From: Kingella oralis
Lineage (GTDB): Bacteria > Pseudomonadota > Gammaproteobacteria > Burkholderiales > Neisseriaceae
Direction: 5' to 3'
DNA length: 64,000 nucleotides
Assembly (NCBI RefSeq): GCF_014054985.1
Contig: NZ_CP059569.1
Span: forward strand, 558,001-622,000
Part shown: one piece after another, positions 42,689-51,487 of the stretch
Layout: every line of letters starts with the position of its first letter
Position numbering within the stretch: the first letter of the stretch is position 1
The notes under the pieces: model-generated
What the model saw: the letters and a program-made list of their open reading frames with translations, nothing else
Database searches by the model: none
What the model was told of the DNA's origin: nothing
Made by a program: the position numbers and the translations under genes

Positions 42689-42816
42689 GGGGAGTCCTTT
42701 GTGGTTGGTTGAGGGGATGGGGCAGCCTGAAAATGGGAATTGGTTTTCAGGCTGCCTTTGGGGTTGTTGGTTTGGGCAAGCTGTTATCGTTTTATTTGAG
42801 GCAGCCTGAAATCTTA

Positions 42817-42905
42817 GTAGGTCGGGCATTTATGCCCGATGTTTTTAGTTGTGGTGCATCAAGATAAATAGGGCAGTGTTTGTCGGGCATAAATGCCCGA
42901 CCTAC
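42817..42905. repeat. 89-bp element with 23-bp perfect inverted ends
   Basis: The ends read GTAGGTCGGGCATTTATGCC and its complement (23 bases pair in all), and each half is itself palindromic around GGGCATTTATGCCC. A decayed half copy is at about 60690-60715. It lies between galE and the initiating transferase. Either a small mobile repeat or a strong hairpin. Confidence 0.75.
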
Positions 42906-42988
42906 GCTTACTGTTTGGCGTGGTTTAAACGTGAGGCATGGTTTTTTTAGCTTCACAACTCCGCTTCGCTGCGCAGGCTGCCGAAAGG

Positions 42989-44221
42989 CTACCTTGCGCC
43001 AAAGCCTGTCAAAATGGTTTTGATGGTTTTGAAGATAATCAGGATGTCCAGCGAAAGCGAGAAGTGTTTGATGTAGTAAAAATCGTGTTCCAGCTTGATT
43101 TGGGTTTCGTCTTCGTTGCCTGCGTAGCCTTGGGTTACTTGCGCCCAGCCCGATAAACCCGGTTTCACGATGTGGCGGTAGTTGTAAAACGGGATGCGCT
43201 GGTTAAATTGTTCTACAAACACGCGCTGCTCGGGGCGCGGGCCGATGAGGCTCATGTCGCCGCGCAAAATGTTCCAAAACTGGGGCAGCTCGTCCAGCCG
43301 CGTTTTGCGGATAAATTTGCCCACGCGGGTTACTCGTGCGTCGCCAATCTGGGCAAGCTGCGCGCCGTGCGCTTCGGAATTTTTTGCCATGCTGCGGAAT
43401 TTGTAGATGGTAAATTCGCGCCCGCCTTGCCCGATGCGGTTTTGGGTGAACAGCGCGCCGCCTCGGCTTTCCAGCACCACCGCCAGCGCGGTGAGGCACA
43501 TTAGCGGCAGGGTGATGGGCAGGCTGAGCGTAATCAGGGCGATGTCCATGATGCGTTTAATCAGCATATAGGCGGGCGGGGGCAGCAGCGAGCCAAGGTC
43601 GTTTTCGTAGAGATGGCGGATTTTCACGCGCCCTGTGAGCGATTCTTCTATTTGGCGGATGTTGTAAACGGGGATGTTGTGCAGCGTGCAGTCGGCAAGA
43701 AAGCGTTGCCATGTTGCACCCAAATCGGGGCTGTGTAGGTCGGCAACGATGGCTTGCACGCTGTTGTGCGGCAGTTGGGCTTGGTCTAATCGCAGCCAGT
43801 TGGCATGGGGGATTTGGTCGGCTTCGCGGGCGCGCCCGAGTGGGATGTATGCCATCAGCGGGGTGCGGCGGCTGTGGCGGCGGTAATCGGCAAGGAAAAA
43901 CAGGGCGGTGAGAATGCCGTTGCTTAACACAAAGCTGTTGGAAAAGGTAACAAAAAACAGGGCGGCGATGCCAAACACGCTGCTGTATGCGATGCCTACG
44001 GTGGGCAGGATGTTGAGCCAGCTTTGGCGGCCGGGGAAATAGAGCAGTTTGTTGATGGATAGGGCGGATAGCGCGTAGCCCGCGAGGCTGATGGCGGCGC
44101 TGTTGATGATTTTGATGTCGGAGAGGGGCAGGGGTTTTTGCCAGCGGTATAGCGCGGTGGTGGCGGCGATGAGTAGGATGCCTGTTATCAGGCGCAGGGT
44201 GAGCGAGGGGGTGGGTTTCAT
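42989..44221 (-). CDS. Polyprenyl glycosylphosphotransferase (initiating sugar-1-P transferase)
   Basis: 410 residues. The N-terminal four-helix membrane region (about 10-110) precedes a Rossmann-like domain and then the C-terminal bacterial sugar transferase domain: KRIMDIALITLSLPITLPLM, GGALFTQNRIGQGG, FTIYKFRSM, KTRLDELPQFWNILRGDMSLIGPRPE and PGLSGWAQVTQGYAG. It is of the WbaP/WcaJ/PglB-N type, which transfers a sugar phosphate to undecaprenyl phosphate to start a surface glycan or protein-linked oligosaccharide. The sugar cannot be told from sequence. It may share the pathway with galE and the flippase at 21698. Confidence 0.92.
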   Translation of the reverse strand: MKPTPSLTLRLITGILLIAATTALYRWQKPLPLSDIKIINSAAISLAGYALSALSINKLLYFPGRQSWLNILPTVGIAYSSVFGIAALFFVTFSNSFVLSNGILTALFFLADYRRHSRRTPLMAYIPLGRAREADQIPHANWLRLDQAQLPHNSVQAIVADLHSPDLGATWQRFLADCTLHNIPVYNIRQIEESLTGRVKIRHLYENDLGSLLPPPAYMLIKRIMDIALITLSLPITLPLMCLTALAVVLESRGGALFTQNRIGQGGREFTIYKFRSMAKNSEAHGAQLAQIGDARVTRVGKFIRKTRLDELPQFWNILRGDMSLIGPRPEQRVFVEQFNQRIPFYNYRHIVKPGLSGWAQVTQGYAGNEDETQIKLEHDFYYIKHFSLSLDILIIFKTIKTILTGFGAR

Positions 44222-44527
44222 GGTTTATTGGTGGATAAGGCGGTTTGTGTGGCGTTTTGGCGTTGCCATGTGGCGATTGGGTGAAATTGCGCGCGGCTGC
44301 ATGGCAGGCGGAAGAGCGTTTGCCGGTTGCGCGTACCGGTGGCGGTGAGTTCGTTTGGCTGCCGGTTTAAACGGACGCTTTGGCGCGGCAAATTGGCTTT
44401 GCCGCCTTGCGGGCAGGCGCGAGCAAGGCGGGATTAGGGGGCGTTTCATTTTGGGTTTTTGCTACGTTGAACGGCGTTTCAGGCTGCCTCTGTTGCAGCG
44501 TTTATTTTGTTTACTCATTTTAACATA
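44222..44527. other. Gene-free spacer
   Basis: About 300 bp between the divergent transferase and PepSY genes. A 74-codon minus-strand frame exists but has a biased Arg/Pro/Ala composition typical of shadow frames. One DUS is near 44479. Nothing else recognised. Confidence 0.4.
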
Positions 44528-44562
44528 CTCCTAATTATCTCCTAATTTTCGTTTTCTATACT
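44528..44562 (+). promoter_or_regulatory. Direct repeats and -10 box upstream of the PepSY genes
   Basis: CTCCTAATT occurs twice, at 44528-44536 and 44539-44547, exactly 11 bp apart. A TATACT -10 box follows at 44557-44562, with no -35 consensus between. Repeats at one helical turn upstream of a weak promoter are how OmpR/PhoB-type response regulators usually bind. Confidence 0.45.
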
Positions 44563-44616
44563 GCGCAGCGTTGTCAAGCGACACACATTTTCTTAACTAC
44601 TAACAGGAGTCATACC

Positions 44617-44931
44617 ATGAAATTCAACACCAACAAAACCGCTGCCGTTTTATTTGCCGCATTGTTTGCTGCCGTTTCCACGCCCGCGCTGGCGGGCGGC
44701 GATTATTTGCACTACGAGCAAAACCGCGCCAGCTACATCACCCACGAAAAAGCGGCGCAGATTGCCGTTGCCAAAGTGGGCAGTGGGCAGGCAACCGAGG
44801 TGGAATTTGACCGCAGCCGCAACAAGCCCGACCATTTTGACGTGGACGTGCGCACGGCAAACGGGCAGAAATACGAAGTGGAAGTGGATGCCAAAACGGG
44901 CGCGGTGCTGTCCAGCCATTTGGACGATTGA
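44617..44931 (+). CDS. Secreted PepSY-domain protein
   Basis: 104 residues. Signal peptide 1-26 (cleavage after TPALA), then one PepSY domain: ITHEKAAQIAVAKVGSGQATEVEFDR, followed by HFDVDVRTANGQKYEVEVDAKTGAVL. Small periplasmic PepSY proteins are thought to inhibit peptidases or to sense envelope stress. AGGAG precedes the ATG. A second PepSY gene follows 100 bp downstream, so the two look like one operon behind the direct-repeat promoter. Confidence 0.85.
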   Translation: MKFNTNKTAAVLFAALFAAVSTPALAGGDYLHYEQNRASYITHEKAAQIAVAKVGSGQATEVEFDRSRNKPDHFDVDVRTANGQKYEVEVDAKTGAVLSSHLDD

Positions 44932-45031
44932 TGGCGAAACGGCGTTTCAGGCTGCCTTATCGGGCGCGGCGGTTGGCTGAATGCGAACCGCTGATGCGGG
45001 CAATCTTGTTACCCTTGAAAGGACATTCACA

Positions 45032-45439
45032 ATGATAAAAATCCAATTAGACCCCAACGGCAAAGAGAAGCTGCAAGAGGCGGCGAAAAAATCGGCGCAG
45101 CAGGGCAAAACCGCCGTGCGCTGGCTGGGGCGAAAAATCAAGCAACTGAAACCCACGCGCAAAACGGTGCTCAAAGGCGGCGTGTTGGCGTTGCTGCTGG
45201 GCATTGCGGCGGCGGCCGGAGCGAATTATCTGCCCAAAATGACGGGGCAGAGCAACATCACCGCGGTGCAAGCGGCGCAGGCGGCGTTCGGCGTAACCAA
45301 CGGCGGCATCATCACCGAGGCGGAGTTTGACATCGGCAAACGCGGCAGCCGCTATGAGTTTGAGATTTTGAGCGGCGGGCGCAAGTATGAGGTGAACGTG
45401 GACGCGATGAGCGGCAAGGCTTGGGTGGATGAGGATTGA
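45032..45439 (+). CDS. Membrane-anchored PepSY-domain protein
   Basis: 135 residues from ATG 45032 (AAAGGA upstream). A basic cytoplasmic N-terminus with KEKLQEAAKKSAQQGK is followed by a transmembrane helix at about 49-65 (GGVLALLLGIAAAAGANYL), then a periplasmic PepSY domain (AVQAAQAAFGVTNGGIITEAEF and YEFEILSGGRKYEVNVDAMSG). It is a companion to the secreted PepSY protein upstream and is terminated by the hairpin at 45470-45508. Confidence 0.82.
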   Translation: MIKIQLDPNGKEKLQEAAKKSAQQGKTAVRWLGRKIKQLKPTRKTVLKGGVLALLLGIAAAAGANYLPKMTGQSNITAVQAAQAAFGVTNGGIITEAEFDIGKRGSRYEFEILSGGRKYEVNVDAMSGKAWVDED

Positions 45440-45469
45440 TGGGGCAGCCTGAAATCCAATCCGTCCCGC

Positions 45470-45508
45470 AAAAAACCGTTTGGCATCGCGCCGAACGGTT
45501 TTGTTTTT
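45470..45508 (+). terminator. Rho-independent terminator after the PepSY pair
   Basis: AAAAAACCGTTTGGC and GCCGAACGGTTTT pair around a short loop (ATCGC), with one G:U pair, followed by GTTTTT. Similar in design to the fet terminator. Confidence 0.75.
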
Positions 45509-45562
45509 CAGGCTGCCATTGGAGTTTGAATCCGATGGCAGCCTGAAAGGTTTGCAAGCCGC

Positions 45563-45600
45563 AAAAGGCAGCCTGAAAATTCGCTTTCAGGCTGCCTTTT
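45563..45600. terminator. Inverted DUS pair between convergent genes
   Basis: The same 36-base sequence as at 890-925: AAAGGCAGCCTGAAA, a TTCGC-type loop and the complement. It ends at the stop of the minus-strand SUKH-like gene and can terminate both strands. Confidence 0.65.
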
Positions 45601-46027
45601 ATAATGCGGCGAGCTGCGCTCTGCCCTGACCTTCCGCCAGCAAGCCGCGCAGGCTGTCGGCGATTTTCACCGCTTCGGCTGCGTCCAAATCCGCCGCGCG
45701 GCAGTAATACAGCCCCTTGCCCGCCGCGCCTGCCATATGCAAAAACAGCCCGCCGCCGCCATCGTCGCCCATCGCCAACGCTTGCGGCAGATGCCGTTTT
45801 ATGGCGTGAAAGCCGCCAAAATGTTGATTGTCAACAGACCCTAGGCAGCCTGCCGCATTCCAAATCCGCACACAGCAGCCGTTCACCGAAAATTCAAAAT
45901 CGTCGGGATGGCGCAGCAAGGCGCGGTAATCGGGCGGCGGCGCGGGGGAAATAGGGGGAACGGGACAGCTTGGCGTTTGCCCGCCGCCCGCCAGCAAAAC
46001 GACATCGGGGTAAAGGTTATCCAGCAT
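45599..46027 (-). CDS. SMI1/KNR4 (SUKH)-like protein
   Basis: 142 residues. The pattern PPDYRALLRHPDDFEFSVNGCCVRIWNAAGCL-type N-terminal half (seen at about 30-62), AMGDDGGGGLFLHMAG at about 87-102, and DLDAAEAVKIADSLRGLLAEG near the end fit a SUKH-superfamily fold, which is widespread as immunity proteins to polymorphic toxins. No toxin gene adjoins it. A DUS disturbs the GCLGSV region. Assignment by pattern only. Confidence 0.6.
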   Translation of the reverse strand: MLDNLYPDVVLLAGGGQTPSCPVPPISPAPPPDYRALLRHPDDFEFSVNGCCVRIWNAAGCLGSVDNQHFGGFHAIKRHLPQALAMGDDGGGGLFLHMAGAAGKGLYYCRAADLDAAEAVKIADSLRGLLAEGQGRAQLAAL

Positions 46028-46097
46028 TTTGATGGTCTTTCATAAAACAAAGGCAGCCTGAAAATAGACACAGCGGTTTTCAGGCTGCCTCAACGCT

Positions 46098-46898
46098 TCA
46101 TGGCAACGCTTGTTCCAGCGTTTGCCATAACGCCGCTTGGCTAAACATATCGTTGTGCCCGGCGGGCAATTCGTGATACTGCGCCCGTGCGCCCAAGGTT
46201 TGCGCCAGCCGTTGCCCGTGAAGAGCGGGAATCAGCGTGTCGTGCGTGCCGTGGAAAATCAGCACCTGCGTGTTGGGCGTGGTGGCGAGATAGTCGGCGG
46301 TGGGCAGCGGATATTTGATGAGAAACGGCGGCACAAACGGCATTTTTTCGCAGATTAAATCGCGCAGGCGAAAATAGGGCGAAATCAACACCAGCTTGGG
46401 CGTGCGCAACTGCGCGGCAGCGTGCGCCGCCATGCCGTTGCCAATGGAATTGCCCACCACAATGATTGACCCGGCGGGGAAACGTTGGCGCACATATTGC
46501 GCCATGCGCTCGGCATCGGCGAGCAAATCGGCTTGGCTGTGGATTTGCCCGCTGCTTTTGCCGTAGCCACGATAGTCAAACGCATAGCTGTCGTAGCCCA
46601 GCTCGGCAAAGCGTTGCGCCACTTCGCCCCAGCTATCCAGTGCGCCTGCGTTGCCGTGGAAAAACAAAACCGCGCCTTTGCTATGAGCATGGGGCGGGCG
46701 AAAATGCAGCCCATTGAGCACTGCGCCGTTTACGGGCAAGGCGATTTCTTCATGTGGCAGCCTGAAAGCGTAGGCGTAGCGGGCGGAGATTTTGCTGGGG
46801 TGGAACAGCAGGTTTTCTTGTTGGAAATAGAGCACGCATAACACGGCGGCGTAGAGTGCGGCAAGCCATGCGAATAATCGTAAAAGGCGGGTTTTCAT
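46098..46898 (-). CDS. Alpha/beta hydrolase, BEM46/YfhR-like
   Basis: 266 residues starting at ATG 46898; longer frames run into DUS sequence. The N-terminal membrane anchor is at about 5-25 (LFAWLAALYAAVLCVLYFQ), then the hydrolase: ENLLFHPS, VLFFHGNAGALDSW (oxyanion HGN), nucleophile elbow VGNSIGNG (Ser in GNSIG), FHGTHDTLIP (Asp) and PAGHNDMF (His). The full catalytic triad is visible. The substrate is unknown, probably a lipid-like ester on the periplasmic or membrane face. smc is immediately upstream (4 bp), so they may be cotranscribed. Confidence 0.85.
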   Translation of the reverse strand: MKTRLLRLFAWLAALYAAVLCVLYFQQENLLFHPSKISARYAYAFRLPHEEIALPVNGAVLNGLHFRPPHAHSKGAVLFFHGNAGALDSWGEVAQRFAELGYDSYAFDYRGYGKSSGQIHSQADLLADAERMAQYVRQRFPAGSIIVVGNSIGNGMAAHAAAQLRTPKLVLISPYFRLRDLICEKMPFVPPFLIKYPLPTADYLATTPNTQVLIFHGTHDTLIPALHGQRLAQTLGARAQYHELPAGHNDMFSQAALWQTLEQALP

Positions 46899-46902
46899 GT
46901 TT

Positions 46903-49900
46903 TCAGGCTGCCTCTGCCATTTGCATGGCTTGTTTAATATCCACGGCAACAATGCGCGATACGCCTTTTTCTTGCATGGTTACGCCGATGAGCTGCTCTG
47001 CCATTTCCATGGTGAGGCGGTTGTGCGAGATATAGAGAAACTGGGTTTGCGCTGCCATTTCTTTCACCAGCTGGCAAAAACGGCTGGTGTTGGCATCGTC
47101 CAGCGGCGCGTCCACTTCGTCCAGCAGGCAAAATGGCGCGGGGTTCAGGCTGAACAGCGCAAACACGAGGCTCATGGCGGTAAGGGCTTTTTCGCCGCCG
47201 CTCAATAGGTGGATGGAGCTGTTTTTCTTGCCGATGGGGCGCGCCATGATGCTGATGCCTGCGCTGAGCGGGTCGCTGTCGGTAAGCTGCAAGGTGGCTT
47301 CGCCGCCGCCAAACAGCGTGGGGAAGATGCTTTGCATTTTGGTGTTGACGGCGTGGAAGGTTTCCAAGAAGCGGGTTTGGGTTTCGTGGTCAATTTGGGC
47401 GATGGCTTCTTTCAGCAGGGCGATGGCGTTTTGCACGTCTTCGCTTTGGCTGCGGTAGTAATCGCTGCGCTGCTGGGCTTCGGCAAGCTCGTCCAGCGCG
47501 GCAAGGTTCACCGCGCCCAAGGCTTCGATTTGCGCCAGCAGGCGGTTGATGTGTTGCGATAGGCTTTTCAGGCTGCCTGAATGCTCGGCAACGGCAAGGG
47601 CGGCTAAATCTGCGCCGCGTTCGGTAAGCTGTTCGTGGTAACGCTGGGCGTTAAGCTCGGCTTGCTGCTGTTGCAACAGCGCGTTTTGCACGGCAGCCTG
47701 AATTTGCGGCAGCTCGGCGGCAAGCGCTTGGGCTTGGTTAAACAGCTCTTGCCCTTGCGCTTGGGTGTGAACAAGCGTTTCTTGCGCGGCGGCGATGCGC
47801 TCGGCAAGCTCGGCGCTGGCTTCTTGGGCGATGAGCAACTGCTCGGCAAGCTCGCTGCCAGCTTCATCGGCTTCTTGGGCGAGCGTGGCTTCTTCTATGC
47901 GCTGCTGCCAGTCTTGCTGTTGCAGCAAAATTTGCGCGGCTTGCTCGGCAAGGCTATCGGCGCGTTGTTGGATTTTGTGTTGTTCCAATTCGGCTGCGCC
48001 GTATTGGCGATTGGCTTCCAACAGGGCGAGCTGGGCGGTTTTGAGGGCGTGTTGCTGCGTTTTCAGGCTGCCTGATAGCGTGTCAAATTGGTGTTCCAAC
48101 TCGTCTAGCGATTGGGCAAGGGTATCGCTGTCTTCGGCTAGGCTGTCGCTTTGTTGGGCAAGCAGTTCTATTTCGTCTTGCAACTGGGCTTGCTCTTGGG
48201 CGATGTGTTCGCGGCGAAGCTGGGCTTGGTTGCTGCGCTCGGTAAGCTGGTTGGCGTGGTTTTGCGCTTGTTGCAGTTGGCTTAACAATTCGCGGTAGTG
48301 TTCTTGCGCTTGGCTGTGCGCTTCTTCGGCTTGGGCAAGCGCGGTTTGTGCATCTTCGGCTTGCTGTTGGGCAGCGGCAAGCTGGGGGGCGAGGGTGGCA
48401 AGCTGCGCGGTGAGTTCGTCGTGTTGGGCTTTTTGCTGGATAAGGTTTGAACCGCTGGCGGCGTGGTACAGCGTGATGCTGTGTTTGTCCACGCGATGCC
48501 CTTGCGGCGTGAGCCATATTTGCTGCGGGGCAAGTTCGCTTTGGTGGGCGATGGCGTAATCCAAATCGGGGGCGCAGAGGATGCCGTCCAGCCAGTCGTG
48601 TAAGGCAGCCTGAAAATCTTTATGCGCTTGGATTTGATTGAGTAGGGCTTGGGCGGGCTGGGTTTTCTTGCCGATGGGATGCGTTTGGTTGAGCCATGCG
48701 GCTGCGCCTTGCGGCAAGGGGCTGGGCAAGGCGGCTTCGGCGGGCAGCTTTTTGGCGTGCAAGCGTTCGGCAAGCACCACGCTGATGGCGTGTTGCCATG
48801 CTTCGGGGGCGGTGAGCTGTTGCCACAGGCTGGGAGTTTGGGCGTAGTCGGTGTTTGCCCAAAAGTCGTTGGGCGCGCTGCTGTGCAGGATTTGGGCGAT
48901 GGCTTGCTGCTGGGCTTGCGCGGCGATGTGTTGCTGATGGAGGGTGTGATAATGCGCTTGGGCTTTTTGCTGCTGCGTTTTCAGGCTGCCTAATTGGGCT
49001 TGGCGGTGTTGCCATTGGATTTCGGCGGCTTGGCATTGGTGTTGCAGGGTTTGGGCGGCATCTTTGGCTTGTTGCAAGGCGGGGTTGTCGGCTGCGCCAA
49101 GCTGGGCGAGTTCGTCTGCTAGGCGTTGCAGGCGGCTGCGGTGGTTGGCAAGGGTGGCTTGGATGTGTTGTTGCTGCTGTTGTTTGAGCGCGTGTTCGCG
49201 TTTCAGGCTGCCGATTTGGTCGTGCTGGCTTTGGTGATTGTGTTGGCTGGTTTGCTCGGCGGCTTCTAGCTCGGGCAGGCGAGCTTCGTGTTCGGCAACA
49301 ATCAGGGCAAGTTCGGCGAGTTCGCTGTTTTTTTCTTGCGCTTGTTGCAGCAGGGCTTCGCGCTCGGCTAGGGTGTTGGCGTGTTGCTGGCGCAGTTTGT
49401 GCAACTGGGCTTGGGCGGATTGGCGGTCACGCTCGGCGCGTTCGTTTTGTGCGTGTTGGGCGCGGATTTGTTCTTCTAGGCGGGCGATGTGTTCGCGCGA
49501 TTGGGCGTGTTGCTGTTGCAGGGCATCGTGTTGCTGCTGTTGCTCGCGCTCGGCAAGGCGCAACTCTTGGATGCGTTGGTTAAGGCTGTCGCTAGTGGCT
49601 TGGTTGTGCGCCTGTTGCGCTTGGGCATCGGCGTGCTGCGCTTGGGCGGCATCGGCTTGGGCAAGGGCGTTTTGCCATTGGATGTAGTCGGATAGGTTTT
49701 GATTTTGCGCCAATTCGCTTTTCAGGCTGCGGTATTGCTCGGCGGTGGCGGCTTGGGCGTGCAGTTTTTCCACTTGGCGGGCAAGCTCGGTTTGCAGGTC
49801 GGCGAGGCGTTGCAAGTGGTCGCGCGTGTCGTCTAGCCGCGTGGCGGTTTCGCGGCGGCGTTCTTTGTATTTGGAAATGCCTGCGGCTTCTTCTATATAC

Positions 49901-50385
49901 ACGCGCAATTCTTCGGGGCGGGCTTCGATGATGCGTGAAATCATGCCCTGCTCTATCACGGCGTAGCCTTTGGTGCCCACGCCTGTGCCTAGGAATAGGT
50001 CGGTGATGTCGCGGCGGCGCACGGCTTGGTTGTTGATGAAATAGCTGGAATCACCTTGGCGCGTGAGCTGGCGTTTGATGGCGATTTCGGCGTATTGCCC
50101 CCACGCGCCTTGCAAAACGTGGTCGCTGTTGTCAAACACCAGCTCCACCGAGGCGCGCGGCGCGGGGCGGCGGGTGGCGGCGCCGTTGGAAATAACGTCT
50201 TGCATGGATTCGCCGCGCAGCTGCTTGGCGGACGATTCGCCCAACACCCAGCGCACGGCATCGATGACGTTGGATTTGCCGCAGCCGTTGGGCCCGATAA
50301 CGGCGACAAGTTGGCTGGGAACGTGGATGGTGGTGGGGTCGATAAAGGATTTGAATCCGGCAAGTTTGATTTGGGTGAGACGCAT
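46903..50385 (-). CDS. smc: Chromosome segregation protein SMC
   Basis: 1160 residues, full length for a bacterial SMC. The N-terminal ATPase half MRLTQIKLAGFKSFIDPTT has Walker A GPNGCGKSN. Long coiled coils (rich in Gln/Ala/Glu) flank a central hinge around residues 480-640. The C-terminal half has signature LLSGGEKALTAMSLVFALF and Walker B CLLDEVDAPLDDAN. It condenses and segregates the chromosome as a dimer with ScpA/B, which are not in the window. The start is ATG 50385. Several DUS-encoded insertions of GSLK type (SGSLKTQQ, GSLKREHA, SGSLKSLS) and DFQAALHD sit in the coiled coils and hinge. The stop (AEAA*) is DUS-encoded. Confidence 0.97.
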   Translation of the reverse strand: MRLTQIKLAGFKSFIDPTTIHVPSQLVAVIGPNGCGKSNVIDAVRWVLGESSAKQLRGESMQDVISNGAATRRPAPRASVELVFDNSDHVLQGAWGQYAEIAIKRQLTRQGDSSYFINNQAVRRRDITDLFLGTGVGTKGYAVIEQGMISRIIEARPEELRVYIEEAAGISKYKERRRETATRLDDTRDHLQRLADLQTELARQVEKLHAQAATAEQYRSLKSELAQNQNLSDYIQWQNALAQADAAQAQHADAQAQQAHNQATSDSLNQRIQELRLAEREQQQQHDALQQQHAQSREHIARLEEQIRAQHAQNERAERDRQSAQAQLHKLRQQHANTLAEREALLQQAQEKNSELAELALIVAEHEARLPELEAAEQTSQHNHQSQHDQIGSLKREHALKQQQQQHIQATLANHRSRLQRLADELAQLGAADNPALQQAKDAAQTLQHQCQAAEIQWQHRQAQLGSLKTQQQKAQAHYHTLHQQHIAAQAQQQAIAQILHSSAPNDFWANTDYAQTPSLWQQLTAPEAWQHAISVVLAERLHAKKLPAEAALPSPLPQGAAAWLNQTHPIGKKTQPAQALLNQIQAHKDFQAALHDWLDGILCAPDLDYAIAHQSELAPQQIWLTPQGHRVDKHSITLYHAASGSNLIQQKAQHDELTAQLATLAPQLAAAQQQAEDAQTALAQAEEAHSQAQEHYRELLSQLQQAQNHANQLTERSNQAQLRREHIAQEQAQLQDEIELLAQQSDSLAEDSDTLAQSLDELEHQFDTLSGSLKTQQHALKTAQLALLEANRQYGAAELEQHKIQQRADSLAEQAAQILLQQQDWQQRIEEATLAQEADEAGSELAEQLLIAQEASAELAERIAAAQETLVHTQAQGQELFNQAQALAAELPQIQAAVQNALLQQQQAELNAQRYHEQLTERGADLAALAVAEHSGSLKSLSQHINRLLAQIEALGAVNLAALDELAEAQQRSDYYRSQSEDVQNAIALLKEAIAQIDHETQTRFLETFHAVNTKMQSIFPTLFGGGEATLQLTDSDPLSAGISIMARPIGKKNSSIHLLSGGEKALTAMSLVFALFSLNPAPFCLLDEVDAPLDDANTSRFCQLVKEMAAQTQFLYISHNRLTMEMAEQLIGVTMQEKGVSRIVAVDIKQAMQMAEAA

Positions 50386-50459
50386 GGGGCAGCCTGAAAA
50401 GGGGGAAACGGGTGGGGCAAAAAGGGGCGGATTATAGCAAATTGGGCGGGGCGGGATGG

Positions 50460-50504
50460 TTTTCAGGCTGCCTATTGGGTTACGCGCAATAGGCAGCCTG
50501 AAAA
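50460..50504. terminator. Inverted DUS pair upstream of smc
   Basis: TTTTCAGGCTGCCTATTG and CAATAGGCAGCCTGAAAA pair over 18 bases around a 9-base loop. A partial dRS3 motif follows at about 50586-50605. It isolates smc from the genes upstream. Confidence 0.5.
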
Positions 50505-50670
50505 TGAAAATGGGGGCAGCGGTTTGTGGCTGGATGGAAAACTTTGCAAAATCTAAAATAAAACAAGAAACACGCAATGCTCCGTTATTCCCGCCTGCGC
50601 GGGGATGACGACATTTCTTATTTTTAGCGCCGCAACTTTGCTGCGCTTGCAGGCAGCCTGAAACAAGGGT

Positions 50671-51054
50671 TTAGACTTTCAAATTCGCCTGCCCCAAGGT
50701 TTCGCCTTGCTCGTTGCCCCACACCACAACCGCCTGCTCCGTGGCTTGCACATAGGCGGCAAGCAGCGGGTCTGTTTGGCAGTATGCCTGCCATGCGGCG
50801 CGGAAATCTTCGGCGCTCACCGGTCCGATGATGGTGATAAGCAGCAAAGCCAGCGGCGTGCTGCCCGCGAGAAAACGCTCGATGCGCACGGCAGGGGCGA
50901 TTTCTTCGGCAACGTATTTCACGGCATCGGCTTCATCGGGAAAGGTGCAGGCAACGAACAGGGCGTTGCTTTCGTTGCCTGCGTCGTCTGCCAATACGTC
51001 GTGGGAAATATCGACGATAACGGTGTATTCGGAGCGTGGTTCGGTTGGGTTCAT
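50671..51054 (-). CDS. Hypothetical protein
   Basis: 127 residues, acidic and soluble. Strand/helix-rich pattern (YTVIVDISHDVLAD, ALFVACTFPDEADAVKYVAEEI, PLALLLITIIGPVSAEDFRAAWQAY). No motif recognised. The central hydrophobic LALLLITIIG is too short for a transmembrane helix and is probably a core strand. The start has a weak ribosome site. It is monocistronic, between DUS-rich spacers. Confidence 0.6.
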   Translation of the reverse strand: MNPTEPRSEYTVIVDISHDVLADDAGNESNALFVACTFPDEADAVKYVAEEIAPAVRIERFLAGSTPLALLLITIIGPVSAEDFRAAWQAYCQTDPLLAAYVQATEQAVVVWGNEQGETLGQANLKV

Positions 51055-51148
51055 GGATTGTCTTTCGGTTGTGGGGAAGGGGTTTCAGGCTGCCTCAATG
51101 TCTGTGCAATAGGCAGCCTGAAAACGGCAAAACGGTTTTCAGGCTGCC

Positions 51149-51487
51149 TTAAAATTCAACAGGTTTGCCCTGATAGCAAATTTCCACAACTTTCATGTTG
51201 CATTCAATCCCTGTGTCTCGCAAACATTTGCATTCAATTTGCGACAAACCGTCGGCTAGATTTTCGCGCACATTAAAGCGCACAGGGGTAACAAACAGCG
51301 TGCCCGTCCATTTGCTATGCGGTTTATAGCCGCCCGCCATTTTGGCGGCTTGCTGCCATTCGTTCATGGCTTGGGCTAAGTAGGCAAAATTCGCCACCAG
51401 CATTCGGCTGTTGCTAAATGGTTGCTTGGCGGTGAGGGTGATGCCGTTGCCTGCCAGTTTGTTGAAGTAGATGTCTAGGGTAATCAT
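51149..51487 (-). CDS. Hypothetical protein
   Basis: 112 residues, soluble, starting MITLDIYFNKLAGNG. Contains ECKCLRDTGIEC and ends KVVEICYQGKPVEF. It has four to five cysteines in the C-terminal 40 residues, possibly metal- or disulfide-bound, but no known family. Composition is less GC-rich than its neighbours, which may indicate transfer. Confidence 0.55.
   Translation of the reverse strand: MITLDIYFNKLAGNGITLTAKQPFSNSRMLVANFAYLAQAMNEWQQAAKMAGGYKPHSKWTGTLFVTPVRFNVRENLADGLSQIECKCLRDTGIECNMKVVEICYQGKPVEF

Noticed and set aside
44225..44449. 74-codon minus-strand frame before the PepSY genes
   Set aside because: Arg/Pro/Ala-biased composition, no ribosome site, no similarity to any family I know.
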